64,000 bases of DNA from Bartonella grahamii subsp. shimonis (GTDB lineage: Bacteria; Pseudomonadota; Alphaproteobacteria; Rhizobiales; Rhizobiaceae): NCBI RefSeq assembly GCF_036327415.1, contig NZ_CP123961.1, positions 62,001-126,000 of the forward strand, written 5' to 3'. A model generated the notes under the pieces. It did not search any database, had not been told where the DNA came from, and worked only from the letters and a program-made list of their open reading frames with translations. The stretch's first letter is position 1. Every line of letters begins with the position of its first letter. Shown piece after piece: positions 44,827 to 53,875 of the stretch. The position numbers and the translations under genes were made by a program.

Positions 44827-46176
44827 TTATATAACCTTTGACATCGTCAGATTATTTAACGTTTTATTGAGTTCAAACTCAAACAAAGAGCTTTTTTCTT
44901 CGTTTAGCTTTATTTTCTGATTTTTTTCTAAGTTTAAACTATTTATTTCTTCTTGATCAGCTTGTTTCAATAAAGCGAATAAAGAACGCTCTAGATATAA
45001 TTCTCCCTTTTTTTTCTTTATCAATCATGCCGCGGAGATATCCTCCTGGGGATTTTACAAGTCCTCTAGCATATTTTTCAAAAATGATGGCAATGGCCAG
45101 AGCTGTTTTTTTAAGTCCCATAATTTTTGTAGCTTGTTCAGCGGCATGTTCTGAAACTTTAATCATTCTGTACATAGGATACATAGAATGTATCAAATCG
45201 CTTTCTGTTTGGAAACTACATTTAGAAAACAAGACGGCATTTGGTAAAGCCTTTTCTAGTATCTCCGGCTTAATTTGAGGCAATGTACTACCTTTTGAAG
45301 GAAGTGAAGGTTCGGTTTTGCCGTTCTCTATATTTTCATAAGCCATTTTATTGTGACCGGAGGTCACATTAACGATTTGAGTGTGTTCAGATTTTTCTGA
45401 ACACTCATTTTTGTTACAATTACAATTATAGTTAGGGGTTGTATGTTCTATGTGTATATTGCCAGCAAGATCCGTGTATCTTGTTTTTGATGTTTTTGCC
45501 CAAAAAAACGCTGTAAAATCCACTCAAAAAGACCTATTGCTTTACGCAATTTTTCCACCGAAGCTTTAGCCGGTCGTCCAATAATATGAAGAATTTTTTG
45601 CATTCTAGAAAAAAGCAATAATGTAAATGATGTAGATTCAATTGCTACGTAAAAAGCTTTAATTTGCCGCACCAAGCCCCGAAAACAATGCAAAGCATCC
45701 TTTTGTTTGTTCTGAAACTCTAGGACTTCATCAACTTTTTTGGTAAGTTCATGATATCGCGCAACAAGAATACGTAAATCAATACCGCAAGCTGCTATAA
45801 TTCCATGATCACGGCTTCGTATAGGATAGCGTTTAAAGTTTCCAGAATCCCGCATAACAATAAAACCACAATCATAGAGAGATGAAAGCAATCGACTAAC
45901 GCGTCCTTCACTACGACTAATGTCATAACCAAGTTGTTGATTGCTTTTGAAAACAATAGGAACTCCTCCTTTTTCAAATGAATCTCTTGAAGCTATATCC
46001 AGTAACTCAAGAAGAAGTTCGCCTTCTGGTTTTTTAACTAAACCAGTTTTTTTCATGTTTCTAGCCAATCCAATCAATTGACCACGGCTTACAGAACCAA
46101 TCTCAGCGCTTTCTGCTAATTTTCTGTATTCCATATGATGTGCATTTATCTTTCTTCCAGATGTTTTTTTAACCAT
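44827..46176 (-). pseudogene. repC: Plasmid replication initiator RepC, broken by two frameshifts
   Basis: From ATG 46176 the first frame shows the RepC N-terminus: FKSNQQLGYDISRSEGRVSR, LLSSLYDCGFIVMRDSGNFK and RYPIRSRDHGIIAACGIDLR. It loses frame at a T7 run near 45506. A second frame holds the C-terminal domain (LIHSMYPMYRMIKVSEHAAE, then GLVKSPGGYLRGM) and loses frame at an A8 run near 45010. The third frame ends at 44827. RepC replicates repABC plasmids of Rhizobiales. Its presence beside a T4SS shows the island derives from a plasmid. Confidence 0.75.
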
Positions 46177-46260
46177 AATTTTTAAAACCTCTCTATTGGA
46201 GGCAAAAAAAATGTTAAAAATACCCTTTTTCCACAAAATTTCTCTTGCAGAATGCATCAC

Positions 46261-46855
46261 GATAAATTAAATTAGGAATCACTGTAGTATTTAATTTGCC
46301 GTATAGCTAGTGCGGATATTTTAGAAACCCTTCTGTTAACGCAGTTGGGTTTTTATTTTTTTGCCATCATATTTCCCTCTATTTGAAACGACTCATGACT
46401 TTACATAATGAGTCAAATGCCACGATATTGGCAAAAATCTTTTCAATATATTAAAGGAAAATGAGGTCCCCGTTTTCCTATTTTCTAATTCAACATTTTT
46501 TGTGAAAACACCTTTGCTGTCTTTAACTTAAGGCCTTTCGCCTTCTCATTTAAATGCAGGTTTGATGTCATGATTTTGGGGCACGATTATTAAGAGTTTG
46601 AGAAACAGAGAGCCTTTCATTTAAAAAAGCAAAACGAAATGACGTATAAGAAACGAAACGTGCTCTCCTACAGCGCTGTAGTGACCAACCTATACAAGTA
46701 AGCGAGCTTTAAATAAAACAATTTTTCATAACGAGGGTTGTCCACCAAGACCTATGTGCTTGTGGTTAACTTTTTTCTGATAAAGCTCGTTGTGGAATAT
46801 TGTCTTGATTTTTAAATAGCACTTGAGAGAACCGCTTTATCAATAATGGTCAATA
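46261..46855. other. Intergenic region between repC and the nuclease gene
   Basis: No gene. It holds a 14-bp perfect palindrome CTACAGCGCTGTAG (46668-46681) and a segment (46560-46630) similar to 44495-44560 (TCATGATTTTGG, GAGTTTGAGA, CTTTCATTTAAAAAAG-like). A plasmid regulatory or origin role is possible because it lies upstream of repC, but this is not shown. Confidence 0.5.
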
Positions 46856-47554
46856 TTAATTATGATCAATGGGATTATAGCTCCCGTGATCTCTTCGCCA
46901 ATCTTCTGGTTGTTGAAATTGGCTCGACCATAAGCCATTTTGTGCTTTTTGAGCTGTCAATTGTAAGGTTTTATAGTCTGCGGGGGATGGAAAATTATGC
47001 TGATCTTTTGTCAACACCATCAACCCTTCAGCAAGCCCCAAACGTGCAAGGTCAACACCATCAACAAAACATTGCGCATAATGAACCTGTTGAATGACAC
47101 GTGCTTGCCGACAAGTAACCTTTTTATCGATTGTTTTTGAAACAAGCCAAGCAGTAACAAAAGCACCGCATGGCCATTTAACTCCATTGCGTGAGGCAAA
47201 TTGCCTCATTTCACAGCTTTCCACACCATATAATCGGATATCACGGATGATTTTTTTTCTCCATCCATCATCCACGGGTGTAATCATTTTAAAGGTCACA
47301 CCACTTGTGACCTGTATAGCACCTGAATAAACCGGTACATTTTCTTCATAAAATTGTGATGCAAGTAGTTCAGGCTGCAACACTACATTTTGTTGGTTTA
47401 CGCCTTGTTGGTTTGCATAATCCATCAATTGTGACTTCGGCTTTTGAACAGGATTTTCTATTGTCTTTTCTGATCCTTCTAAAAAAGAAGTTTGAATAAG
47501 TTGTTCATTATTTTTACTTAAATAAAAGTACCCAAAAATAATAATAAGTATCAT
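46856..47554 (-). CDS. Membrane-anchored thermonuclease-like (SNase) protein
   Basis: 232 aa. An N-terminal transmembrane or signal segment (ILIIIFGYFYLSK) is followed by a linker and a staphylococcal-nuclease-like domain: IIRDIRLYGVESCEMRQFAS, PCGAFVTAWLVSKTIDKKVT, DLARLGLAEGLMVL and the closing AQKAQNGLWSSQF. It lies between repC and virB2, opposite to the T4SS operon. Nucleases of this kind are common on conjugative plasmids. The extracytoplasmic location is predicted from the N-terminus. Confidence 0.75.
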   Translation of the reverse strand: MILIIIFGYFYLSKNNEQLIQTSFLEGSEKTIENPVQKPKSQLMDYANQQGVNQQNVVLQPELLASQFYEENVPVYSGAIQVTSGVTFKMITPVDDGWRKKIIRDIRLYGVESCEMRQFASRNGVKWPCGAFVTAWLVSKTIDKKVTCRQARVIQQVHYAQCFVDGVDLARLGLAEGLMVLTKDQHNFPSPADYKTLQLTAQKAQNGLWSSQFQQPEDWRRDHGSYNPIDHN

Positions 47555-47711
47555 TTTGAATATTACTATATTTTTTGTTCGTTAACTAAGAAAAGATTAA
47601 ATATTGTTAATTTATCGATAGAAAAATTTATTTTTTCATTTATATGATTCCTGATTAATATTTTGAATATTAATTTTACGATCAACTTAAACATAAAGCG
47701 GGGAAATTTTC

Positions 47712-48062
47712 ATGAAAAACATGAATAATTTGTTCAGTTGTAAACATACTTTACAAAAAACTACTCTATCCAACACCCAAAAGAAATGGTTAACAGCAGC
47801 ATTGATGCTGTTTATTGCCTTCATCGCACTCAGTGAACCAGCATTTGCAGATGGCGGCTTCGGAAAAATTGAAACTGCTCTTGATAAAATAATTGAAGCT
47901 TTAACAGGAAAAATTGCAACATCAATTGCAACCATTGCGGTTGCTGGTATTGGGCTTGCCTGGATTGCTGGTTATGTTGAAATGCGTAAAGCTTTTTTTG
48001 TTTGTGTTGGCATCGGCATTGTTATGGGTGCAACGCAAATTGTATCCATGTTTTCCCATTAA
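47712..48062 (+). CDS. virB2: VirB2-like T4SS pilin
   Basis: 116 aa. A long signal-like N-terminus ends near SEPAFADGG, followed by ALDKIIEALTGKIATSIATI, a Gly-containing transmembrane pair (VAGIGLAWIAGYVEMRK and AFFVCVGIGIVMGATQIV). This is the usual VirB2 arrangement. It is the first gene of the virB operon, 157 bp from the divergent nuclease gene, and probably forms the pilus subunit. Confidence 0.8.
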   Translation: MKNMNNLFSCKHTLQKTTLSNTQKKWLTAALMLFIAFIALSEPAFADGGFGKIETALDKIIEALTGKIATSIATIAVAGIGLAWIAGYVEMRKAFFVCVGIGIVMGATQIVSMFSH

Positions 48063-48080
48063 ACGTTGCCTTTCAAAGCC

Positions 48081-48407
48081 ATGAAAGAGCACGACAAGCT
48101 AACAGAAGATACGTTATTTCTTGCTTGCACGCGCCCTGCAATGATTGCAGGCGTGACGGTGGAAGCTATGGGATTAAATGGGATAGGAACGATGATATTG
48201 TTCATTATGGCAGGCAATATTTTTCTTCTCACCTTTGGTGTGATGATGCATTTCATATTCAAGGAAATCCTAAAGCATGACCATAACAAATTTCGTATTC
48301 TTCTGACATGGCAAAAGACATCTATTTTTGCCAGAAATTCGAGTCTATGGGGTGGGGGAAGTATTTCTCCATTACGATTAATTCGTAATTATGAGGAATT
48401 GAAATGA
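48081..48407 (+). CDS. virB3: VirB3-like T4SS membrane protein
   Basis: About 108 aa from ATG 48081; a TTG at 48066 is also in frame. Two hydrophobic segments (GVTVEAMGLNGIGTMILFIM and LTFGVMMHFIFKEILKH) follow LFLACTRPAMIAG, the typical start of VirB3. It assembles with VirB4 in the inner membrane. It ends 4 bp inside the start of virB4. Confidence 0.75.
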   Translation: MKEHDKLTEDTLFLACTRPAMIAGVTVEAMGLNGIGTMILFIMAGNIFLLTFGVMMHFIFKEILKHDHNKFRILLTWQKTSIFARNSSLWGGGSISPLRLIRNYEELK

Positions 48408-50764
48408 AAACAACAGAGCGCAAACGTGAAAAGCAGCCAGAGGCGATTATCCCTTACGTGCGCCATGTTAATAAATACATCATTGCGCTGGATTCACGCG
48501 CTCTCATGTCCGTTATTAAACTTGAAGGGATTAACTTTGAGACAGCGGATATTATTGATCTGAATGTTCTTCACGAACAGCTCAACAATCTGTTTAAAAA
48601 CATTGCGGATGAACGGATAGCGCTTTATAGCCATATTATCAGAAAGCGTGAAACCGTTTATCCGAATGGCACTTTCAGATCGGCATTTGCCAAGCAATTA
48701 GATGATAAATATCGCGAGCGGATGGTTTCACAGGAGCTTTATCGCAATGATCTTTATCTTTCAATTTTGTGGAATCCACACGTTGATCAGACGGATAAAT
48801 TAGTGGAGTTTTTCAAACGTTTAGGCAAAGCCAAGCAAGAAAAGACAGAAGTTGATGCAGAGTCCATTCGCAAGCTTGAAGATATTACGACAGATCTTAT
48901 TCAAAATTTAGAGCGCTATGGTGCAAAAAGACTGAGCCTTTATGAACATGAAGGTAATATTTATTCGCAGCAAAGTGAGTTTATCCACCAATTGGTGGGA
49001 GGTCGTCGTGAACGTATTCCCCTCACATGGGGGACGATAGCGTCGACCGTTTATTCAGACCGTCTCATTTTTGGGAAAGAGATCATAGAAATACGCACCG
49101 AGGCAGGACAGCGCTTTGCGGGCATGTTTGGTTGGAAAGAATATCCAGCAAAAACCAGGGTAGGCATGGCGGATGGTTTGCTCACCCTTCCCTTTGAATT
49201 TATTTTCACCCAATCTTTTGTTTTCAAGAGCAAAAACATTGCCAAGCAGATTATGGGGCGCAAACAAAACCAAATGGTCAATGCAGGAGACCGTGCGGGC
49301 TCACAAATTATGGAACTTGATGATGCGCTTGATGATCTTGAATCCAATCGTTTTGTTTTAGGCGAGCATCATTTATCATTGGCAGTTTTTGCTGATACGC
49401 CACAAGAGTTAGCGGATAATCTTGCCAAAGCGCGTTCTCGTCTTACAGATGGTGGTGCTGTGATTGCGCGGGAAGATTTAGGGTTAGCGGCGGCTTGGTG
49501 GGCACAATTGCCTGGCAATTATGCTTATCGAACCCGCTCTGGGGCGATAACCAGCCGCAATTATGCAGCGCTTTCTCCATTTCATTCTTTTCCGGTTGGA
49601 AAAATAGATGGCAATGTGTGGGGACCGGCGGTAGCCTTGATGAAAACCTCTGCTGGTTCACCATTTTATTTTAACTTTCACTTTGGTGATTTAGGCAATA
49701 CGTTTGTTTGTGGTCCCTCTGGTTCTGGGAAAACGGTTATCGTCAATTTTCTTTTAGCACAACTTCAAAAGCATGATCCCAATATGGTCTTTTTTGACAA
49801 AGATCGGGGTGCAGAACTTTTTGTCAGAGCGGGTGGCGGCACTTATATGCCTTTGAAAAATGGTAGGCCGACAGGCATAGCCCCCTTGAAAGGCTTAGAC
49901 TATAACAATCCAGCAGATAGAGTTTTTTTACGCCAATGGATTATAAAGCTTGTTTCTTCTGAAGATCAAAAGATCAGTGAATCAGAAAGACAAGACATCA
50001 CGGCGGCTGTTGAGCAGCTTGCCTTGTTGCCAAAAGAACAAAGGACGATCTCCGCCTTACAAATGTTTTTTGACACCACGCATAGGGAGGGGATAGCGGG
50101 TCGTTTAGAAAGATGGTGTAAAGGCAATGCCTTAGGGTGGGTTTTTGACAATCCTGATGACGACATTGGCATTGATGCAAAATTTATTGGTTATGACATG
50201 ACGGATTTTTTAGACAATAATGAAATTCGTCCACCGTTAATGATGTATCTTTTTCATAGAATTCTGTCTCTGATTGATGGACGTCGTATTATCATTGTCA
50301 TTGATGAGTTCTGGAAAGCACTAGAAGACGATTCTTTTAAAGCCTTTGCGCAAGACAGGCTGAAGACCATTCGTAAACAAAATGGTTTGATGTTGTTTGC
50401 GACACAATCCCCCAAAGATGCGATTAATTCGACCATTGCCCACACCATTATAGAGCAATGCCCCACGCAGATTTATTTTCCCAATCAAAAGGGCAATCAT
50501 GGGGATTATGTAGAAGGTTTTAAATTATCGGATAGAGAATTTAACCTGATACAATCAGAATTAAGCCGTGAGTCGCGGCGTTTTCTCATCAAACAAGGGC
50601 AAAGTTCAGTTGTAGCAGAACTGAATTTACGCGGCTTTGATGATGAAATAGCCATTTTAAGTGGCACCACCAAGAATATTGAACTCCTAGAGACCATTAT
50701 GGATGAAGTTGGTGAATCTCCAGAAAAATGGCTTCCTATTTTTCAAGAAAGGTCAAAACAATGA
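48404..50764 (+). CDS. virB4: VirB4 ATPase
   Basis: 786 aa, typical VirB4 length. The N-terminal domain opens IPYVRHVNKYIIALDSRALM. The C-terminal ATPase has Walker A FVCGPSGSGKTVIVNFL and Walker B IIIVIDEFWKALED, with LMLFATQSPKDAINSTI after it. It energises pilus assembly and substrate translocation. The overlap with virB3 and the ATGA junction with virB5 show an intact operon. Confidence 0.95.
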   Translation: MKTTERKREKQPEAIIPYVRHVNKYIIALDSRALMSVIKLEGINFETADIIDLNVLHEQLNNLFKNIADERIALYSHIIRKRETVYPNGTFRSAFAKQLDDKYRERMVSQELYRNDLYLSILWNPHVDQTDKLVEFFKRLGKAKQEKTEVDAESIRKLEDITTDLIQNLERYGAKRLSLYEHEGNIYSQQSEFIHQLVGGRRERIPLTWGTIASTVYSDRLIFGKEIIEIRTEAGQRFAGMFGWKEYPAKTRVGMADGLLTLPFEFIFTQSFVFKSKNIAKQIMGRKQNQMVNAGDRAGSQIMELDDALDDLESNRFVLGEHHLSLAVFADTPQELADNLAKARSRLTDGGAVIAREDLGLAAAWWAQLPGNYAYRTRSGAITSRNYAALSPFHSFPVGKIDGNVWGPAVALMKTSAGSPFYFNFHFGDLGNTFVCGPSGSGKTVIVNFLLAQLQKHDPNMVFFDKDRGAELFVRAGGGTYMPLKNGRPTGIAPLKGLDYNNPADRVFLRQWIIKLVSSEDQKISESERQDITAAVEQLALLPKEQRTISALQMFFDTTHREGIAGRLERWCKGNALGWVFDNPDDDIGIDAKFIGYDMTDFLDNNEIRPPLMMYLFHRILSLIDGRRIIIVIDEFWKALEDDSFKAFAQDRLKTIRKQNGLMLFATQSPKDAINSTIAHTIIEQCPTQIYFPNQKGNHGDYVEGFKLSDREFNLIQSELSRESRRFLIKQGQSSVVAELNLRGFDDEIAILSGTTKNIELLETIMDEVGESPEKWLPIFQERSKQ

Positions 50765-51525
50765 AAAAACTTTTATTGGCAACAGCCATCTGTGCAGCTT
50801 CATTTGGCTTTCAAACAAATGCCTTTGCTATCGTGGTATTTGATCCCACAGCTGCGGCTAACATGGGAGAGCAAATTCGGAACAGCGTGCAACAACTTAA
50901 CAAATTGAAAGAACAAGTTCAACAAGGATACGATCAACTCAAGCAATTACAAAATCAACTCGATCAAGCGAAACAATTATATAACTCTTTAAATACCAAG
51001 CCTGACATTTCGGGATTGAAAGAAATGTTTAACCAGCAGGGAAGCAATGGCGCTCTACCTTCTGACTTTAACCACTTTCAACAATCGATGGGCAGCGGCG
51101 GTGGCGGCGGGAGCAGCAGCAAAAACGCGCAAAAATGGCAAGAAGAACTTAAATACAAAGAGCCCTCAGGCGGAGCAGACTCAAAAGAGGCAGTAGATGC
51201 TTTTTACGCAGAGGAAGTCAAAAAAGCTGAACAGCGCGTTGTAGGACAAGCGGCAAAAGGCCAAGACGTCTACGAAGAAGCCAGTGAAACACAAAAAGAG
51301 ATTAACAAGCTTCTCGATGAACTTGGGAACACTGAAAAGGCTGGTGAAATTCAAGGCATTCAAGCAAAACTAGAAGCGATACAAGCAAAACTGCAAACAC
51401 AAGTCCTTCAAATGCAAGCCGCCGCAATGATTCAACAAGCAGAAGAAAAAGCGGCAGAAAGACGTGAAATGGAAGAATTTAAAGCACGAACCAAAGCTTT
51501 AGCCCAAAAACTGCGTGGTCAATAA
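50761..51525 (+). CDS. virB5: VirB5-like minor pilin
   Basis: 254 aa from ATG 50761 (ATGA overlap with virB4; AAAGG 9 nt upstream). A signal peptide (KLLLATAICAASFGFQTNAF) precedes a helical, Gln-rich domain (EQIRNSVQQLNKLKEQVQQG and QLKQLQNQLDQAKQLYNSL) characteristic of VirB5. A Ser/Gly stretch follows, then a second coiled coil. It probably tips the pilus and contacts target cells. Confidence 0.8.
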   Translation: MKKLLLATAICAASFGFQTNAFAIVVFDPTAAANMGEQIRNSVQQLNKLKEQVQQGYDQLKQLQNQLDQAKQLYNSLNTKPDISGLKEMFNQQGSNGALPSDFNHFQQSMGSGGGGGSSSKNAQKWQEELKYKEPSGGADSKEAVDAFYAEEVKKAEQRVVGQAAKGQDVYEEASETQKEINKLLDELGNTEKAGEIQGIQAKLEAIQAKLQTQVLQMQAAAMIQQAEEKAAERREMEEFKARTKALAQKLRGQ

Positions 51526-51550
51526 AGGGTAAAAAAAGAGGGGCTTGAAC

Positions 51551-52048
51551 ATGAACAAGATCATCATAACAACATTGCTACTTTGCACAGGGCTCATCAC
51601 AGCTGGATGTGAAAAAACCTATAGCGTAGCAGAATTTAAAAAAGATAAAAATTTGATGGAAGAATGGGGAGCAAGATGTGGATGGTCAGGAACTTCAAAA
51701 AATTGTGAAAACCTAAGAGTAGCAGCTTTAGAACTTGAAAAGGAACGCCGGAAAAAAGCTGAAGAACATAATCGCAAACTAGATGAAGAATTTAAAGCTA
51801 AACAAAAAGCTTGGATTGAAAAAATGAGAGCTGAGAATGAAAAATTCCGAGCTGAACAAGAAGCAAAAGAGCGCGCGGAAGAAGAACGAAGAGCAAAAGA
51901 GCGCGCGGAAGAAGAACAAAAAGAGAAAGAACAAGCTGAAAAACGGGAAGCTGAAGCTGAAAAACAGAGAATTAAAGAAGACGCTGAATGGCGAGCTAAA
52001 GTTAAAGAGGATCAGAAAAGAATAGATAAGATCTGGAGCACGCCATGA
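51551..52048 (+). CDS. eexN: EexN-like entry-exclusion lipoprotein, long copy
   Basis: About 165 aa from ATG 51551 (AGAGGGG 7 nt upstream). The lipobox TAGC ends at Cys 20. The mature start KTYSVAEFKKDKNLMEEWGA with GWSGTSKNCENLR matches the EexN family of entry-exclusion lipoproteins. The rest is a long Glu/Lys/Arg/Ala coiled coil, longer than in the other copies. EexN proteins block redundant conjugation by acting at the VirB6 homologue. It directly precedes copy 2 with an ATGA overlap. Confidence 0.75.
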   Translation: MNKIIITTLLLCTGLITAGCEKTYSVAEFKKDKNLMEEWGARCGWSGTSKNCENLRVAALELEKERRKKAEEHNRKLDEEFKAKQKAWIEKMRAENEKFRAEQEAKERAEEERRAKERAEEEQKEKEQAEKREAEAEKQRIKEDAEWRAKVKEDQKRIDKIWSTP

Positions 52049-52446
52049 ATAAAGTTCTCATAACAACACTGCTACTTTGCACAGGGCTCATCACGGCTGG
52101 TTGTGAAAAAACCTATAGCGTCGCAGAATTTAAAAAAGATGAAAAATTACGCCTAGAGTGGGATGCGAAATGTGGATTTGCAGGAACTTCAAAAAATTGT
52201 GAAAACATGCGTTTAGCATTTTTAGAACTTCAAAAAGAATATGAAGCAAAAGCTGAAGAAAGAGCACGTGAAGATGACGAACGTTATCGTAAAGCAATGG
52301 AAAAAGCTAAAGCTGAACAAGACGCCAGGATTGAAAAAATGAGAGCAGAGAATAAAAAATTCCGAGCTGAACAAGAAGCAAAAGAACGCGCTGAAGAAGA
52401 ACAAAGAGCAAAAGAGCGCGCTAAGCAACAACAAAATAACAATTAA
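52045..52446 (+). CDS. eexN: EexN-like lipoprotein, copy 2
   Basis: 133 aa. The first 70 residues are almost identical to copies 3 and 4 (lipobox Cys 20, KTYSVAEFKKDEKLRLEWDA, KCGFAGTSKNCENMRLAFLE). The C-terminal 60 residues are a charged coiled coil that differs between copies. Followed 36 bp later by the first truncated virB6-like frame. Confidence 0.75.
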   Translation: MNKVLITTLLLCTGLITAGCEKTYSVAEFKKDEKLRLEWDAKCGFAGTSKNCENMRLAFLELQKEYEAKAEERAREDDERYRKAMEKAKAEQDARIEKMRAENKKFRAEQEAKERAEEEQRAKERAKQQQNNN

Positions 52447-52482
52447 ATTATAAAAATATACAATGAAGAGTGGAGCATCTAA

Positions 52483-52695
52483 ATGGCAATAATAACCAAA
52501 GGCATCTTTACTGATGTAGATAATATGTTAATGGAGCCCCTTACAGAGGCAATGGGTAACGCCATTACACATCGCTATTGCACTTTAGCTGCTCAACTTA
52601 AAGAACCTTACAGACTATACAATAGATTTATGGCAAGATTATGTCGCTGCCCTAGATTTATCATCACTGGTTATAAAAACCAGAACATAGCATAA
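52483..52695 (+). CDS. Truncated VirB6-like cassette protein, copy 1
   Basis: 70 aa. Its first about 25 residues (IITKGIFTDVDNMLMEPLTE) match the start of VirB6 at 53876 (VESKGIFSYIDNMLMEPITD), after which it diverges into a basic, Arg/Cys-rich tail (MARLCRCPRFIITGYKNQNI). The last codons are covered by a hairpin, CTGGTT-N5-AACCAG (52667-52683). It cannot act as a membrane VirB6, and is probably a cassette remnant or a decoy peptide. Confidence 0.55.
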   Translation: MAIITKGIFTDVDNMLMEPLTEAMGNAITHRYCTLAAQLKEPYRLYNRFMARLCRCPRFIITGYKNQNIA

Positions 52696-52749
52696 TTTAA
52701 AGATTGTGCTCAAACCTTGTAAAACTGAAAGAAAGAAGGGGAAATATCG

Positions 52750-53151
52750 ATGAATAAAGTTCTCATAACAACATTGCTACTTTGCACTGGAATTATTGCT
52801 GCTGGATGTGAAAAAACCTATAGCGTCGCAGAATTTAAAAAAGATGAAAAATTACGCCTAGAGTGGGATGCGAAATGTGGATTTGCAGGAACTTCAAAAA
52901 ATTGTGAAAACATGCGGTTAGCATTTTTAGAACTTCAAAAAGAATATGAAGCAAAAGCAGCAGAAAGAAGTCGTAAAATTGAAGAAGAAAATCGCAAAAG
53001 ATATGAAGAATTTATGGCGAAACAAAAAGCTGATCTTGAAAAAATGAGAGCTAATACTCAAAAAAAATTAGAAGAACAAAGAGCAAAGCGACGTGCTGAG
53101 GAAGAACAGGAAGCAAAAGAGCGCGCTGAAAAAAAACAAAATAACCACTAA
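52750..53151 (+). CDS. eexN: EexN-like lipoprotein, copy 3
   Basis: 133 aa, second full cassette member. Lipobox IIAAGC ends at Cys 20; the conserved KTYSVAEFKKDEKLRLEWDA domain follows. The C-terminal coiled coil is distinct (KAAERSRKIEEENRKRYEEF and FMAKQKADLEKMRANTQKK). It starts 705 bp after copy 2. Confidence 0.75.
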   Translation: MNKVLITTLLLCTGIIAAGCEKTYSVAEFKKDEKLRLEWDAKCGFAGTSKNCENMRLAFLELQKEYEAKAAERSRKIEEENRKRYEEFMAKQKADLEKMRANTQKKLEEQRAKRRAEEEQEAKERAEKKQNNH

Positions 53152-53177
53152 AACATAATGAAGAGCGGAGCATCTCA

Positions 53178-53390
53178 ATGGCAGTAGTAACCAAAGGCAT
53201 ATTCACTAAGATAGACAATATGTTGATGGATCCCATTACAAAGACAATGGATAGCGCCATTACACATCGCTATTGCGCTTTAGCTGCTCAACTTAAAGAA
53301 CCTTACAGACTATACAATAGATTTATGGCAAGATTATGTCGCTGCCCTAGATTTATCATCACTGGTTATAAAAACCAGAACATAGCATAA
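53178..53390 (+). CDS. Truncated VirB6-like cassette protein, copy 2
   Basis: 70 aa. It differs from copy 1 at about 12 of 70 positions, all in the first 33 residues, and the C-terminal part (QLKEPYRLYNRFMARLCRCP) is identical. The VirB6-derived N-terminus is VTKGIFTKIDNMLMDPITKT. The matching tail shows that the truncated form itself was duplicated, not truncated twice. Confidence 0.55.
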   Translation: MAVVTKGIFTKIDNMLMDPITKTMDSAITHRYCALAAQLKEPYRLYNRFMARLCRCPRFIITGYKNQNIA

Positions 53391-53444
53391 TTTAAAGATT
53401 GTGCTCAAAACTTGTAAAACTGAAAGGAAAAAGGGGAAATATCG

Positions 53445-53849
53445 ATGAATAAAGTTCTCATAACAACATTGCTGCTTTGCACTGGAATTATCGCTGCTGG
53501 ATGTGAAAAAACCTATAGCGTCGCAGAATTTAAAAAAGATGAAAAATTACGCCTAGAGTGGGATGCAAAATGTGGATTTGCAGGAACTTCAAAAAATTGT
53601 GAAAACATGCGGTTAGCATTTTTAGAACTTCAAAAAGAATATGAAGCAAAAGCAGCAGAAAGAGAGCGTGAAGATGATGAAAAGTTTCAAAAAATGATTA
53701 GAGATTCCGAAGCTGAAATGAGAGCCAGAATTAAAAAAATGAGAGAAGAGAATCAAAAATTCCTTGCTGAACAAAAAGCAAAAGAGCGCGCGGAAGAAGA
53801 ACGAAGAGCAAAAGAACGGGCGGCAGAAGAACAACAGAATAATAATTAA
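53445..53849 (+). CDS. eexN: EexN-like lipoprotein, copy 4
   Basis: 134 aa, 695 bp after copy 3. The N-terminal 65 residues are the same as copy 3 and the C-terminal coiled coil differs (REREDDEKFQKMIRDSEAEM). It is the copy that directly precedes the full-length virB6, giving the complete ancestral cassette eexN-virB6. Confidence 0.75.
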   Translation: MNKVLITTLLLCTGIIAAGCEKTYSVAEFKKDEKLRLEWDAKCGFAGTSKNCENMRLAFLELQKEYEAKAAEREREDDEKFQKMIRDSEAEMRARIKKMREENQKFLAEQKAKERAEEERRAKERAAEEQQNNN

Positions 53850-53875
53850 GACATAATGAAAAGCGGAGCATCTCA

